The notes beneath the pieces are model-generated. The model searched no databases, was not told the DNA's origin, and saw only the letters and a list, made by a program, of their open reading frames with translations. A stretch of DNA of 64,000 bases from Eremothecium cymbalariae DBVPG#7215 (Eukaryota; Ascomycota; Saccharomycetes; Saccharomycetales; Saccharomycetaceae): contig NC_016456.1 of NCBI RefSeq assembly GCF_000235365.1, positions 434,001 through 498,000 on the forward strand. Direction: 5' to 3'. The translations under genes were made by a program, and so were the position numbers. How positions within the stretch are numbered: position 1 is the first letter of the stretch; every line of letters starts with the position of its first letter. Shown one piece after another: positions 9,407 to 17,818 of the stretch.

Positions 9407-10783
9407 ATGGAATTACTATTGCCAGTATCGGAGGAAAGTCTTGATTGCCAGCCGTTGTCATATATTCGAGCATTACATGAATTACGTCAATTCTTAATCT
9501 TCGATGAAGATCTTGCAATTTACCTCCATTTTGATGCAGAATTGTTTCAGTTCAAGAAGTTAACTGTATATATTAATGAAGCTATCATATTTGAGAGTCA
9601 TAATTTTGACATCTGGCAAAATATTAATGGATCAGCACAGTTACTTTTGAAGTTGGACTCGAAATTAGTACGACATAATATGTTTCGAACAAATGTTGTA
9701 ATGAATAATGGTAATCGGAATAAAATTACTTTCCAAGTTCAATACACTGAAGTTTGTCAAGATATGCTGTCTTCAAGTCCCAAGTATTTGTGCAATGACG
9801 ATTTGCTTCCAAGCTTCGAACAGGTAAGACTCGGGAATAATAAAAGTGAAGAGGTAACCGTCTCACCAGAGCCAGCAGAGATCAAGTTGCAGTATAATAT
9901 CCATTCCCTGTTGAACGTTAGATTAAGGAAATTCACTTTAAAATCAAAAAATATGATATTGTCGTCCCTGGATTTTCAAACTTCCAAGTTATTCCGTGAG
10001 GTTGTCGACGACCCCGAGATCACGGTAAATTTTATAAGCTACGAATTGATTGATGGCCTATCATCTGTGGTAATAGAGCCTCTATCCGAAATTGAATTCC
10101 CACTGGTCTTGACTCATTATGATAGTTATAGCATTAACTATGGACTTTCCAAAAACAAGACGCATCCTCACCGTGGGCGTATTGTTATCAAATATCAGTT
10201 GAAGAATAAAGATCAGAAACATCAAATTATCACATCTTGGGACACGGATTTATCGCCAAAGAAACCTGTGCAGCAATCTAATGCTTTGTCTGTACCACCT
10301 GCATCGCAACCGCAGTCGTACTTAACCCCATATATGGGCTCAGTGTCGATGTTTGGCGGTTACTCACAAAAATATGCCGGATCTACAACATCGCTACAGC
10401 CACCCCAATCTAGATTACTATCCAATGTGGTATTTAAATTCATTAATCATTCGATCGTATCTCCAGTCGGCTGCAAGTTTTCCTTGCATTTACAGATCCA
10501 CAACTCGTCATTGTATTCTTTAAATCTCGTGGTTTATTATTCTTCCCTAAGATCACGAGAATCTCACGACAACCGCAGAAAAAGAATCTATGAAGGTATA
10601 ATACTGCTGTCTAATGACTTCAAGGTTCCAATAATAGAACCAGGTGAAACCTACGAACTCGAGTTGTCCTGTATTGGTATAATTGCAGGATATTATAATA
10701 TATTAAGAGGTTTAAAAGTTGTCGATTTAGGTACTAAGGAGGTTGTTGAAATTGGCCGCAACGTATCCATCCTAATTAAATAG
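9407..10783 (+). CDS. TRS65: TRAPPII complex subunit Trs65
   Basis: This 458-residue protein lies between MRPS35 and CLC1, the position of YGR166W (TRS65/KRE11) in S. cerevisiae, which is about 560 residues. Trs65 is specific to TRAPPII, the Golgi-bound guanine nucleotide exchange complex for the Rab GTPase Ypt31/32. The C-terminal third (from about residue 340) contains beta-rich sequence such as FKFINHSIVSPVGCKFSLHL and YELELSCIGIIAGYYNILRGL, in keeping with the immunoglobulin-like folds of the family. The first third is also beta-rich. Identity rests on order plus general character, with no single diagnostic motif. The shorter length suggests loss of linker sequence. The ATG follows an in-frame stop-rich region. 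Confidence 0.8.
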   Translation: MELLLPVSEESLDCQPLSYIRALHELRQFLIFDEDLAIYLHFDAELFQFKKLTVYINEAIIFESHNFDIWQNINGSAQLLLKLDSKLVRHNMFRTNVVMNNGNRNKITFQVQYTEVCQDMLSSSPKYLCNDDLLPSFEQVRLGNNKSEEVTVSPEPAEIKLQYNIHSLLNVRLRKFTLKSKNMILSSLDFQTSKLFREVVDDPEITVNFISYELIDGLSSVVIEPLSEIEFPLVLTHYDSYSINYGLSKNKTHPHRGRIVIKYQLKNKDQKHQIITSWDTDLSPKKPVQQSNALSVPPASQPQSYLTPYMGSVSMFGGYSQKYAGSTTSLQPPQSRLLSNVVFKFINHSIVSPVGCKFSLHLQIHNSSLYSLNLVVYYSSLRSRESHDNRRKRIYEGIILLSNDFKVPIIEPGETYELELSCIGIIAGYYNILRGLKVVDLGTKEVVEIGRNVSILIK

Positions 10784-10832
10784 GGAATTATAGATAATAT
10801 AAATTATAGATGATCATCTATCAGCACTACTG

Positions 10833-10834
<2 letters not shown>

Positions 10835-10864
<30 letters not shown>
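10835..10864. repeat. (AT)15 microsatellite
   Basis: An uninterrupted AT dinucleotide run of 15 units lies in the CLC1 promoter region. It could serve as a nucleosome-excluding or TATA-like tract, and its length is likely to vary between strains. Confidence 0.9.
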
Positions 10865-10869
<5 letters not shown>

Positions 10870-10926
10870 ATATATCATCGTCGTATTATATCATTCATTT
10901 CACTACATGTTGAGATTTCTTTTTAG

Positions 10927-10932
10927 CACGTG
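10927..10932. promoter_or_regulatory. CACGTG E-box upstream of CLC1
   Basis: The hexamer in context GCACGTGAC equals a Cbf1 consensus half (RTCACRTG) on the minus strand. It lies 171 bases upstream of the CLC1 ATG. Binding is inferred. Confidence 0.45.
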
Positions 10933-11102
10933 ACTTGTTGATTTTCGTAATAGGGGGAATTGATAAAGAATGGGGTTTGTTGAAGAAACAATTAGATGTT
11001 CAATAAAATACACCACAACGGAAGGAACAAGTCTGCACCACCTAACTGCTGAAGTTGGCTTATTATAGTATTCTGTAGATACTGAAATATCAAAAATCAA
11101 GA

Positions 11103-11570
11103 ATGCAGGAGAGCCAGGAGAATTGGAATGAAGAGGAGTTTGGTGACTTAAGAAGTTCCAAGAGTAGCTCGCTTTCGGATACAACAGAAATTGCAGAAGA
11201 TGCTAGTGAAGCTGTCAGAAATTGGAAAGAAAGACGTAGATTAGAGATTGAGGAGAGAGATAGATCTGACGCAGAGATTAAGGAAAGACTCCAGGAAGAA
11301 GCTGTCAAACATATAGATGATTTTTACGAAATCTACAACAAGAAAAAAGAGCAGCAATTAGAGCAGTCCAAGAAAGATGCAGAGGCTTTCTTAAAAGAAA
11401 GAGAAGAATTCTTCAATCAAGATAATACTGTCTGGGATAGAGTAATGCAATTGATAAATGTTGATGATGCTGATGTTGTTGGTGATCGTGACAGATCCAA
11501 ATTCAAGGATATTCTACTAAGGCTGCAAGGTAATCAAGATGCCCCCGGTGTCATCAGTAAAGAAGCTTAA
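11103..11570 (+). CDS. CLC1: Clathrin light chain, short form
   Basis: The last ~115 residues match the heavy-chain-binding coiled coil of yeast clathrin light chain: EAVKHIDDFYEIYNKKKEQQ (about 67-86), then FLKEREEFFNQDNTVWDRVMQLIN and the ending RSKFKDILLRLQGN. Clathrin light chain binds the heavy-chain leg and regulates lattice assembly at the trans-Golgi and plasma membrane. The protein is 155 residues against 233 in S. cerevisiae. The long acidic N-terminal half, including the conserved segment that regulates assembly and binds Sla2/HIP1R-type partners, is reduced to about 45 residues with only NEEEFGDL left. The frame has a stop at 11076-11078 just upstream, so the ATG used is the only one in frame. 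Order with TRS65 and PEX35 confirms the call. Confidence 0.9.
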   Translation: MQESQENWNEEEFGDLRSSKSSSLSDTTEIAEDASEAVRNWKERRRLEIEERDRSDAEIKERLQEEAVKHIDDFYEIYNKKKEQQLEQSKKDAEAFLKEREEFFNQDNTVWDRVMQLINVDDADVVGDRDRSKFKDILLRLQGNQDAPGVISKEA

Positions 11571-11737
11571 TCAGCGTGAGATCCGTATAATAGAGGCTTT
11601 TGTAACTTTCCCTGTTTCTAAACTTATATCGTCATTAGTGGAAGTTCGGAAGAAAAATAATAATAATAAAAACATTTATGTTTGTACATGTTCAATATAC
11701 TACAGTTGTAATAATTAATTTTGATCTACAGTGTCAG

Positions 11738-12760
11738 TTATAATACTCTTGTATTGTAATATGCAAGGTTCACCCCGCCAAAGAGCAGTACGTTTGCCAG
11801 TAGGGGGTCGAGAACCTCTAGTTTCTGTGTGATCACACAGCGGATCAAATACCTAAGCACTCCAAAGCTTATATTAAGGTATTCATTGCCGTTCAAGACC
11901 AAGAAAGACAACATTATTATTGCAGACTTTTGAAATGATCCTATACTACAAGCAGGGCGATACGTAAATATCCATCTGATAATTTGTCTCCAAGCAGCCC
12001 ATTTTAAACAAATGGCAAAATTCTCGGTGACAGTACAGCTTATGATCTTCTCTAGTCGGCCTATGTTTTGTTTGTTTGCCAGCTCATTAAACTCATGTAG
12101 TCTATCTACAAGATATTTAGGGTTAGAAGTATGCGACTCTTCCTCTTGTGCTTGCTGAGCCAACTTCTTGTTGTTCGGATCTCTACCTTTAATCAATGAA
12201 GACTTCAATAGTTTGTACAACGACAACGCATTAAAAGTTAAGTAGATACCCCCAAAATCCTGCAACATGGACCGCTTGCTATACAACAGCTTGTGAACCA
12301 TCCCAGGCTTCACACTCACCTGGTACAACAAAGGAATCGTCCAACTCACAACTAACTGCCTGACCAATATCCTACTCCGTCGATCCATATCTTCGAAAAC
12401 CTTGCTCAGCCCATCCCACCTAACCCCAACAAAAGACTCAACTGCACTATATGACGCCATCCATCGTGGCAAATCGACCCCCGCCAACGCAGCACTAAGC
12501 CCCAAAGTCACATTCCACGCAACCCAGCCGTTCAATCTCCAAACTTTTCTAATTAATGGATACAGTGTCACTAACGCTGACACTGACCCCGCGTTCCTGT
12601 TCACCCTCACCAATTCCATCACATCGCCAGCTCTCAACCACCTCCAAACAAAGACTAACCCTCCCACCTTATACACCATCCCAACCCGCTCCAGCAATAC
12701 ACGAACCTCCTGCTCTCTCGTCAAAAACCTCACCACTTGATTCAATACAATGTCACCCAT
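11738..12760 (-). CDS. PEX35: Peroxisomal membrane protein Pex35-like (YGR168C)
   Basis: This 340-residue protein sits next to CLC1 in the convergent orientation of YGR168C, known as PEX35, a peroxisomal membrane protein that influences peroxisome number (family knowledge). Several hydrophobic stretches are visible: VWRLNGWVAWNVTLGLSAALAG (about 72-93), WTIPLLYQVSV, AIIMLSFLVLNG and the C-terminal ANVLLFGGVNLAYY. This is consistent with a multi-pass membrane protein. A charged loop around residues 190-225 (KGRDPNNKKLAQQAQEEES) separates the halves. S. cerevisiae Pex35 is slightly longer as I recall. Identification depends mainly on gene order. Confidence 0.75.
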   Translation of the reverse strand: MGDIVLNQVVRFLTREQEVRVLLERVGMVYKVGGLVFVWRWLRAGDVMELVRVNRNAGSVSALVTLYPLIRKVWRLNGWVAWNVTLGLSAALAGVDLPRWMASYSAVESFVGVRWDGLSKVFEDMDRRSRILVRQLVVSWTIPLLYQVSVKPGMVHKLLYSKRSMLQDFGGIYLTFNALSLYKLLKSSLIKGRDPNNKKLAQQAQEEESHTSNPKYLVDRLHEFNELANKQNIGRLEKIISCTVTENFAICLKWAAWRQIIRWIFTYRPACSIGSFQKSAIIMLSFLVLNGNEYLNISFGVLRYLIRCVITQKLEVLDPLLANVLLFGGVNLAYYNTRVL

Positions 12761-13010
12761 ACAACTCCAATCCCAACTTATACTATATTTCTTGCCACCA
12801 ATCCTTCTGTACTCGCTCTTCGATCTCCTCCAAACTATCCAACGACTCCAATAAGATATCTTCTTGTACTTCGTCTTTGTTCCATCCTCGCGTTGACGGT
12901 GAGGGGTTTATATAAAGGGGCGGTGTTTACGTTTCTGCTCCGTTATTGATACTCTTAATAAGAACTCCACACCACAAGAGCATTCCGGTAATATAGAAAG
13001 AAGATCAAGA

Positions 13011-16000
13011 ATGAATAAAGCTAAGGAACCAGAGATTCCGTTTCAAGTTGTTGCACAGTTTTCTTACAAGTCAGAGTACAAACATGATCTACACTTTGAT
13101 AAAGGCCAAAAAATATTAGTCATTTCGATAGAAGACAATCAATGGTACTATGGGCATTTTGTGGATTCAGAGGGAAAGCAGAGGGAAGGGATATTCCCCA
13201 AGAGTTTTGTGAGCATAGTTCGGGATGAGATGAAGACTGGAAGATCTAAGTTGGGATTACCGCAGGGAAATTTCCCTTCGTTAGATCCAGCAGCACAAAT
13301 GCCCTTTCTTCAAGAGCAGCCCGCAGTGATGAAGGAGGAAGATTTTGGTGCTGGTGAGAAGGGCAAGGATTTAGAGGCGGGATCAGCGGGTAATGGGAAC
13401 TACTTGGCCCGGGATGGGACAAGGAAAGTTCCTGATCCGATACAGAAGAAGCCAGATGGTCCGGTATTTACGCCGCCGGATGATCCGGTGAAACCAAAAA
13501 GTGGTGTTACGATGATTAACAAAGTGCCGTTTGGGAAGGTTCCTAAGGGTACTGTGAGCGGTTCTCCCAGTCCTGTGAAGGAGGAGAGTCTTACCCCTGT
13601 TGTTGTGGAGCCTCCGCAGATGAGTTTTAAGGAACGGTTGGCGATGTTGCAGGAGCAGCAGGCAAAAGAACAAGCAAGGGAAGTCAGGTTGCTGAGGAAA
13701 AAACAGGAAAAGGAGACAGATGAGTTGAAAAAGAACAGAAGGAAACTCGAGACGGCAGCGGCTAGCGATGTGCGCAAGGCTGCTGCTGAATCTGATAGTG
13801 ATCATTTTTCCACAGATAATGAAATGGCAGGAAATACGCAGATTAAGCATCGTAAAGATGTTGCAGCAGTTGGTGCTGTCTCGGTAGATTCGAAGCATAA
13901 TCTACCAGTTGGATCAGAGAAAAAACAGGGGCATAAAAATGTGGAAGATTCCTCTAAACAAGAAGTTAATACTAACAAGACCAATGAGGAATCTCGTCGC
14001 GCTGCATTGAGAGAGCGAATGGCAAGGTTGTCTGGTGCTAGCAGATTTGGAATGTCTGCTTCTTTTAACCCCTTTAGTTTGCCTTCTATCAGTGGCTCTA
14101 TGGCTGATGCCAAGTCTACCAAAGAAAATAAGTCTAACTTGTTCGATCATAATACTACAATACAGTCACAGGATGAAATGCAACAGCCCATACCTATTTT
14201 GCCGCCTTCTCCAAACCAACTGACTTTGAGCAAGACTTCGAAGCACCATAAGAAGGAACCATCAATAACTGAGAATGATCAACTTACAGAATCAGAGGTT
14301 GATTTGGAAGATAAAAGCTATATGGGCATTACGGCAAAGCCAGGAGGCTTTATGGGTTTAAACCTAAATCCCATTTCTATGGACACTCCAGGAAATTTAG
14401 CAGATGAGGAAAGCGAAGCATACTTTGACAAGGAGGCTGATCTTGGATCTGGATTCAAGTCAGCTGACACTCCTACAACCGGGCCTGAAACTAACGATGT
14501 GTTGCTTGCAGCGATTGTTTCAAAGGCTCAAATGCCTCGTTTGAGCAATGACTCGTCTGAGACATACCCTGATATATATGGTAAAATTGACACAGAAGTT
14601 CCACAACTGACAGGTAACGCTAAAGAATCTATCCCTTCAGAGCGTAATTCTCCTACTCGTAATGACCTCGAAGTATCATCTCCGGTATCTTTAAACAATA
14701 ATCTCCATGATAAAACATCACCAATGTCACCGCCAAGCTCTGTTGCACCACCTATTCCCTCTGCATTAGCCGTACCTGTTACTTCTTCAAAGCTCTTCGG
14801 ACAAGTTCAAGTTCCTACTATTCCATTTGCTGCAGTACCTCCTATTCCTACCCAAATGACTCCTTCGCGTGTATCTCCGAAGCGATCTCAAAGTATATCT
14901 CCACGTAAGTCCCCCTCTACAGATCACACGAAGAAGACGGCCCCCCCGCCGCCGCCGCCTACAGCAGGACATACAGCTCAACATGAAGAATCATATGCCA
15001 GTAGAGTTGGTGATTCAAAGGAAGCCGCGCCATTTAACAGGTCTATAAGAAGCCATAAAGCAAGGTCACTAAGAGAATTTACGGGTCGAAATGTACGTGA
15101 TTCATCTACTATTCTCCATGAAAATTCCCAACTAACGATTGAGCGACCAAAGACTACCACTTTTTTTGAGTCCTCCAAGACGGTTCTTGATATACCAAGA
15201 ACTCTCGAACCACCAAAACAGACATCGACAGGAAGTCCAAAGTTTTCACCCACTGCCCTTTCAAGCAAATCACCAAGTCCAGTTTCTCTTTCGCGGTCTC
15301 CTGGAACTATTATAACCAAGCAGACGCTTGGTGATTCCATACTAGAATTCACTGAACCAACAATATCTTTTACCAAACATGATACTTGGTGGCTTGAAAA
15401 AGTTCCTCCGTCAACTCTTGAAGCTCAAAGGGGGAAATTTATATGGGAATCGGATGATCACGTTATTACAATGAGGGGTGGGAACAAGATGCTTTGCACA
15501 GATTTCTACTTTTTGTTTGATGATTATTCTCAATTGCATTCTGTTGTTGTTTATGATGAGAAAGATCCGATTAATTCCGCAAAATATTGGGAAGAACTTA
15601 TATCGTTCGAATCAGACGAAAGGGAGAAAATAGAACAGACTGATATTAGCAGTCAATTATTTGCCAAGGCATATGGCATGATAGGTAAGACAAGTAAATC
15701 ATTCGTTGGCAGTTTATTGTCTGAATTTTCAAACCTTATACCTCCAATTGGCAAGAGCTCATATGGTATTACAATCGCTGAATATGTTGCTGGCGAGCCA
15801 ATAGACGTTGAAATTATGAAATCTGTAAAAGTTGGAGATTTTTTGGTGATTACAGAAGGTCAATTTGTAACACATTCCAGACTATTGCACAGGACAACAG
15901 TAGACATTGTTCCAGAAAAGCCACATATAAGTGTCATTAGTGAATATGACTACAACAAGAAAAAGATTCGAGTCATTGAAGATCATAATGGAAAGGTAAG

Positions 16001-16085
16001 ACAGGGCAGTTACAAATTAACAGAATTCGTTAAAGGTCAATTGAAAGTTTGTAGAGCTGTTCCCAGGGATATAATTGGTTGGTGA
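13011..16085 (+). CDS. BBC1: SH3-domain actin patch protein Bbc1
   Basis: This 1024-residue protein has an N-terminal SH3 domain (about residues 8-68: VVAQFSYKSEYKHDLHFDKG, then IEDNQWYYGHFVD and GIFPKSFV). A long low-complexity, charged and proline-rich middle follows, including a proline run near residue 643. A conserved C-terminal globular region runs from about 785 (DTWWLEKVPPSTL) to the end. Bbc1 acts at cortical actin patches, where it restrains Las17/WASP-driven Arp2/3 activation during endocytosis. S. cerevisiae Bbc1 (YJL020C) is about 1157 residues. Here it lies between PEX35 and PUS6, two chromosome VII-type genes, while its other partners MPS3 and TPH3 are chromosome X-type. That pattern is expected before the genome duplication. 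Confidence 0.93.
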   Translation: MNKAKEPEIPFQVVAQFSYKSEYKHDLHFDKGQKILVISIEDNQWYYGHFVDSEGKQREGIFPKSFVSIVRDEMKTGRSKLGLPQGNFPSLDPAAQMPFLQEQPAVMKEEDFGAGEKGKDLEAGSAGNGNYLARDGTRKVPDPIQKKPDGPVFTPPDDPVKPKSGVTMINKVPFGKVPKGTVSGSPSPVKEESLTPVVVEPPQMSFKERLAMLQEQQAKEQAREVRLLRKKQEKETDELKKNRRKLETAAASDVRKAAAESDSDHFSTDNEMAGNTQIKHRKDVAAVGAVSVDSKHNLPVGSEKKQGHKNVEDSSKQEVNTNKTNEESRRAALRERMARLSGASRFGMSASFNPFSLPSISGSMADAKSTKENKSNLFDHNTTIQSQDEMQQPIPILPPSPNQLTLSKTSKHHKKEPSITENDQLTESEVDLEDKSYMGITAKPGGFMGLNLNPISMDTPGNLADEESEAYFDKEADLGSGFKSADTPTTGPETNDVLLAAIVSKAQMPRLSNDSSETYPDIYGKIDTEVPQLTGNAKESIPSERNSPTRNDLEVSSPVSLNNNLHDKTSPMSPPSSVAPPIPSALAVPVTSSKLFGQVQVPTIPFAAVPPIPTQMTPSRVSPKRSQSISPRKSPSTDHTKKTAPPPPPPTAGHTAQHEESYASRVGDSKEAAPFNRSIRSHKARSLREFTGRNVRDSSTILHENSQLTIERPKTTTFFESSKTVLDIPRTLEPPKQTSTGSPKFSPTALSSKSPSPVSLSRSPGTIITKQTLGDSILEFTEPTISFTKHDTWWLEKVPPSTLEAQRGKFIWESDDHVITMRGGNKMLCTDFYFLFDDYSQLHSVVVYDEKDPINSAKYWEELISFESDEREKIEQTDISSQLFAKAYGMIGKTSKSFVGSLLSEFSNLIPPIGKSSYGITIAEYVAGEPIDVEIMKSVKVGDFLVITEGQFVTHSRLLHRTTVDIVPEKPHISVISEYDYNKKKIRVIEDHNGKVRQGSYKLTEFVKGQLKVCRAVPRDIIGW

Positions 16086-16234
16086 TTGTTTTTATCTGGT
16101 CCTCTTTTGTCTCCGTTATTTTTCTTTCTATTTTTCTTCTCTCTTTGTTACACAATTATAATAGTCTGACACTAACATACATAAACTCATATATGTATAT
16201 ACGTATATGATATATGTATAAACTCAGTACATGG

Positions 16235-17374
16235 TTAGATTTCTTGGTTCAGCGTCTTTGTATCAAATATCTCTGACCATTCTGGGTAGTCTGTTTTAAA
16301 CGAACCTCCATGCCAATTATAACTCAATGCATGCAAATATAAGCTCAACTGATGTGTCGGCGGATCAACTGGAAGTTCTTCTCCACATTCGTTACAAGTC
16401 TCTTTATTTGGATTTAACCCCTTCCAAACAGAATCAATCTCTTCTAAAAACTCCTCAAACAAAACCTCCAGCTCTTTAACGGGAATTTTTGACCAGTCAT
16501 TAACTGTCAACATGAATTTAGTCCTCTTTGGGTACTTGGAATTTGAAACATTGTAAAATGGATCATTAACAATAGGATGGCCCAGTCTGGCCAAATGAAT
16601 TCTAATTTGATGAGTACGTCCTGAAAACGGTTTGCATAAAACCAACGATTGGTTAAGACTCTCATTATAATCTATCCTTAAAAACTCTGTTTCGGAATCT
16701 TTCACCTGTGAAAATGCTCCTGCAAGCGTTTTTTTAGGTTCAAAGGTGTATATTGGATACTTTGAACAAGCACCATTCTTAGAGAATTCACCCTCAACTC
16801 TCGCTAGATAGAGTTTCTTCATAGTTCTTTCTCTGATCTGAGCCTGTAAAACACTTGCAGTATCCTGATTTTTGGCAAAAATTAAAATTCCTGATGTTAT
16901 CTTATCCAACCTATGACATGGAAACACAGGATAATTAAGGTTATCCTTTAACATCTCCGTAAGAGTGTTTTTATAGTAATAAGCTATGGGATGGATAGGA
17001 ATTCCACATGGTTTATTAATAACTAGAATAGAATCGTCCTCATATACAATCGGAATCCCCATAACATTCTTTGTAACACTGTCGTCTGCATTAAGACGCC
17101 ATTGTAATACTGGAGGCTCATGGTTATGCTGTTTCGACGTAAACACATCTTTATTTCTGATCAGCTCAGAATTACAATCTAGCGAAGTATTGTCCCTGAT
17201 CAGTCCGTATAGTCCTTTCTTAATTCTAGACTGTACTTCATCGTTCGTAAAGTGGAACTCTTCAACCAATACTTGCGCCAACGTTTTATTGAACCACCTA
17301 CCCTTAACAAATGATGACCTTGTGTGCCAATATGGTTTAATCTTCCTTAAGCCATTCTGAACATGATATTCCAT
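16235..17374 (-). CDS. PUS6: tRNA pseudouridine(31) synthase Pus6
   Basis: This 379-residue RluA-type pseudouridine synthase modifies uridine 31 of tRNAs in the S. cerevisiae counterpart (404 residues). The catalytic motif CHRLDKITSG is visible, with the active-site aspartate at about residue 157. Downstream are GRTHQIRIHLARLGHPIVND, the RluA motif that positions the RNA substrate, and INKPCGIPIHP upstream of the active site. The first ATG in frame is at 17374. The frame is open a few codons further but without an ATG. Its position beside BBC1 and PEX35 fits YGR169C. The C-terminal part carries a CxxC (CNECGEE), which may bind metal or may be incidental. Confidence 0.95.
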   Translation of the reverse strand: MEYHVQNGLRKIKPYWHTRSSFVKGRWFNKTLAQVLVEEFHFTNDEVQSRIKKGLYGLIRDNTSLDCNSELIRNKDVFTSKQHNHEPPVLQWRLNADDSVTKNVMGIPIVYEDDSILVINKPCGIPIHPIAYYYKNTLTEMLKDNLNYPVFPCHRLDKITSGILIFAKNQDTASVLQAQIRERTMKKLYLARVEGEFSKNGACSKYPIYTFEPKKTLAGAFSQVKDSETEFLRIDYNESLNQSLVLCKPFSGRTHQIRIHLARLGHPIVNDPFYNVSNSKYPKRTKFMLTVNDWSKIPVKELEVLFEEFLEEIDSVWKGLNPNKETCNECGEELPVDPPTHQLSLYLHALSYNWHGGSFKTDYPEWSEIFDTKTLNQEI

Positions 17375-17818
17375 TATATATATCACCTTATTGATTCAAC
17401 CTCCTCCATTTTTTATGCTTCAAAAAGTTCGAAGATGAGATGAGACAATTTAAATGTTGAAATTTTCAAGACGTTATATAATATGGAAAAGACCGTTATT
17501 TGCCATAATAGTCCGGTCTTGCATAATCTTAGGAACAGACTACACATTATCCTACAAACCACTATACATATTATAAAATTTTATATGAGAAGTTGGCATT
17601 AAAGCTGATATATATATATATATCTGTTTTAAACTATCACTGGTGAACGTTATAAGTTAACTAGAATCGGAAAATTATGGTGCATTATTTGATAAGTTAA
17701 ATTTAATTTCAATCTTTTACTTAATTTTTAATAATTATCATTATTGTTATTGTTATTGTTATTATTATTCATTGAAGATCTTATGTGTCTTTTTTGTTAT
17801 TATTCAAGCATATTTTAG
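17375..17818. other. Intergenic: PUS6 promoter and BTA1 3' region
   Basis: This 444-base gap carries an AT run near 17609-17623 and imperfect TTATTG/TTATTA repeats at about 17739-17770. I see no gene. Confidence 0.4.

Larger units (their letters stand above)
10784..11102. other. Intergenic between TRS65 and CLC1
   Basis: This 319-base gap holds a perfect (AT)15 run at 10835-10864 and a CACGTG E-box at 10927-10932. I looked for a first exon of CLC1 here (donor GTATGT, branch TACTAAC) and found neither. Confidence 0.5.

Noticed and set aside
10784..11102. Hidden first exon of CLC1
   Set aside because: No GTATGT-like donor and no TACTAAC branch site before the ATG; only a weak CCTAAC is present.
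13383..13898. Long minus-strand frames inside BBC1 and similar antisense frames in MYO1, NSP1 and NUP192
   Set aside because: They lie opposite well-conserved coding sequence and have the composition of mirror frames.
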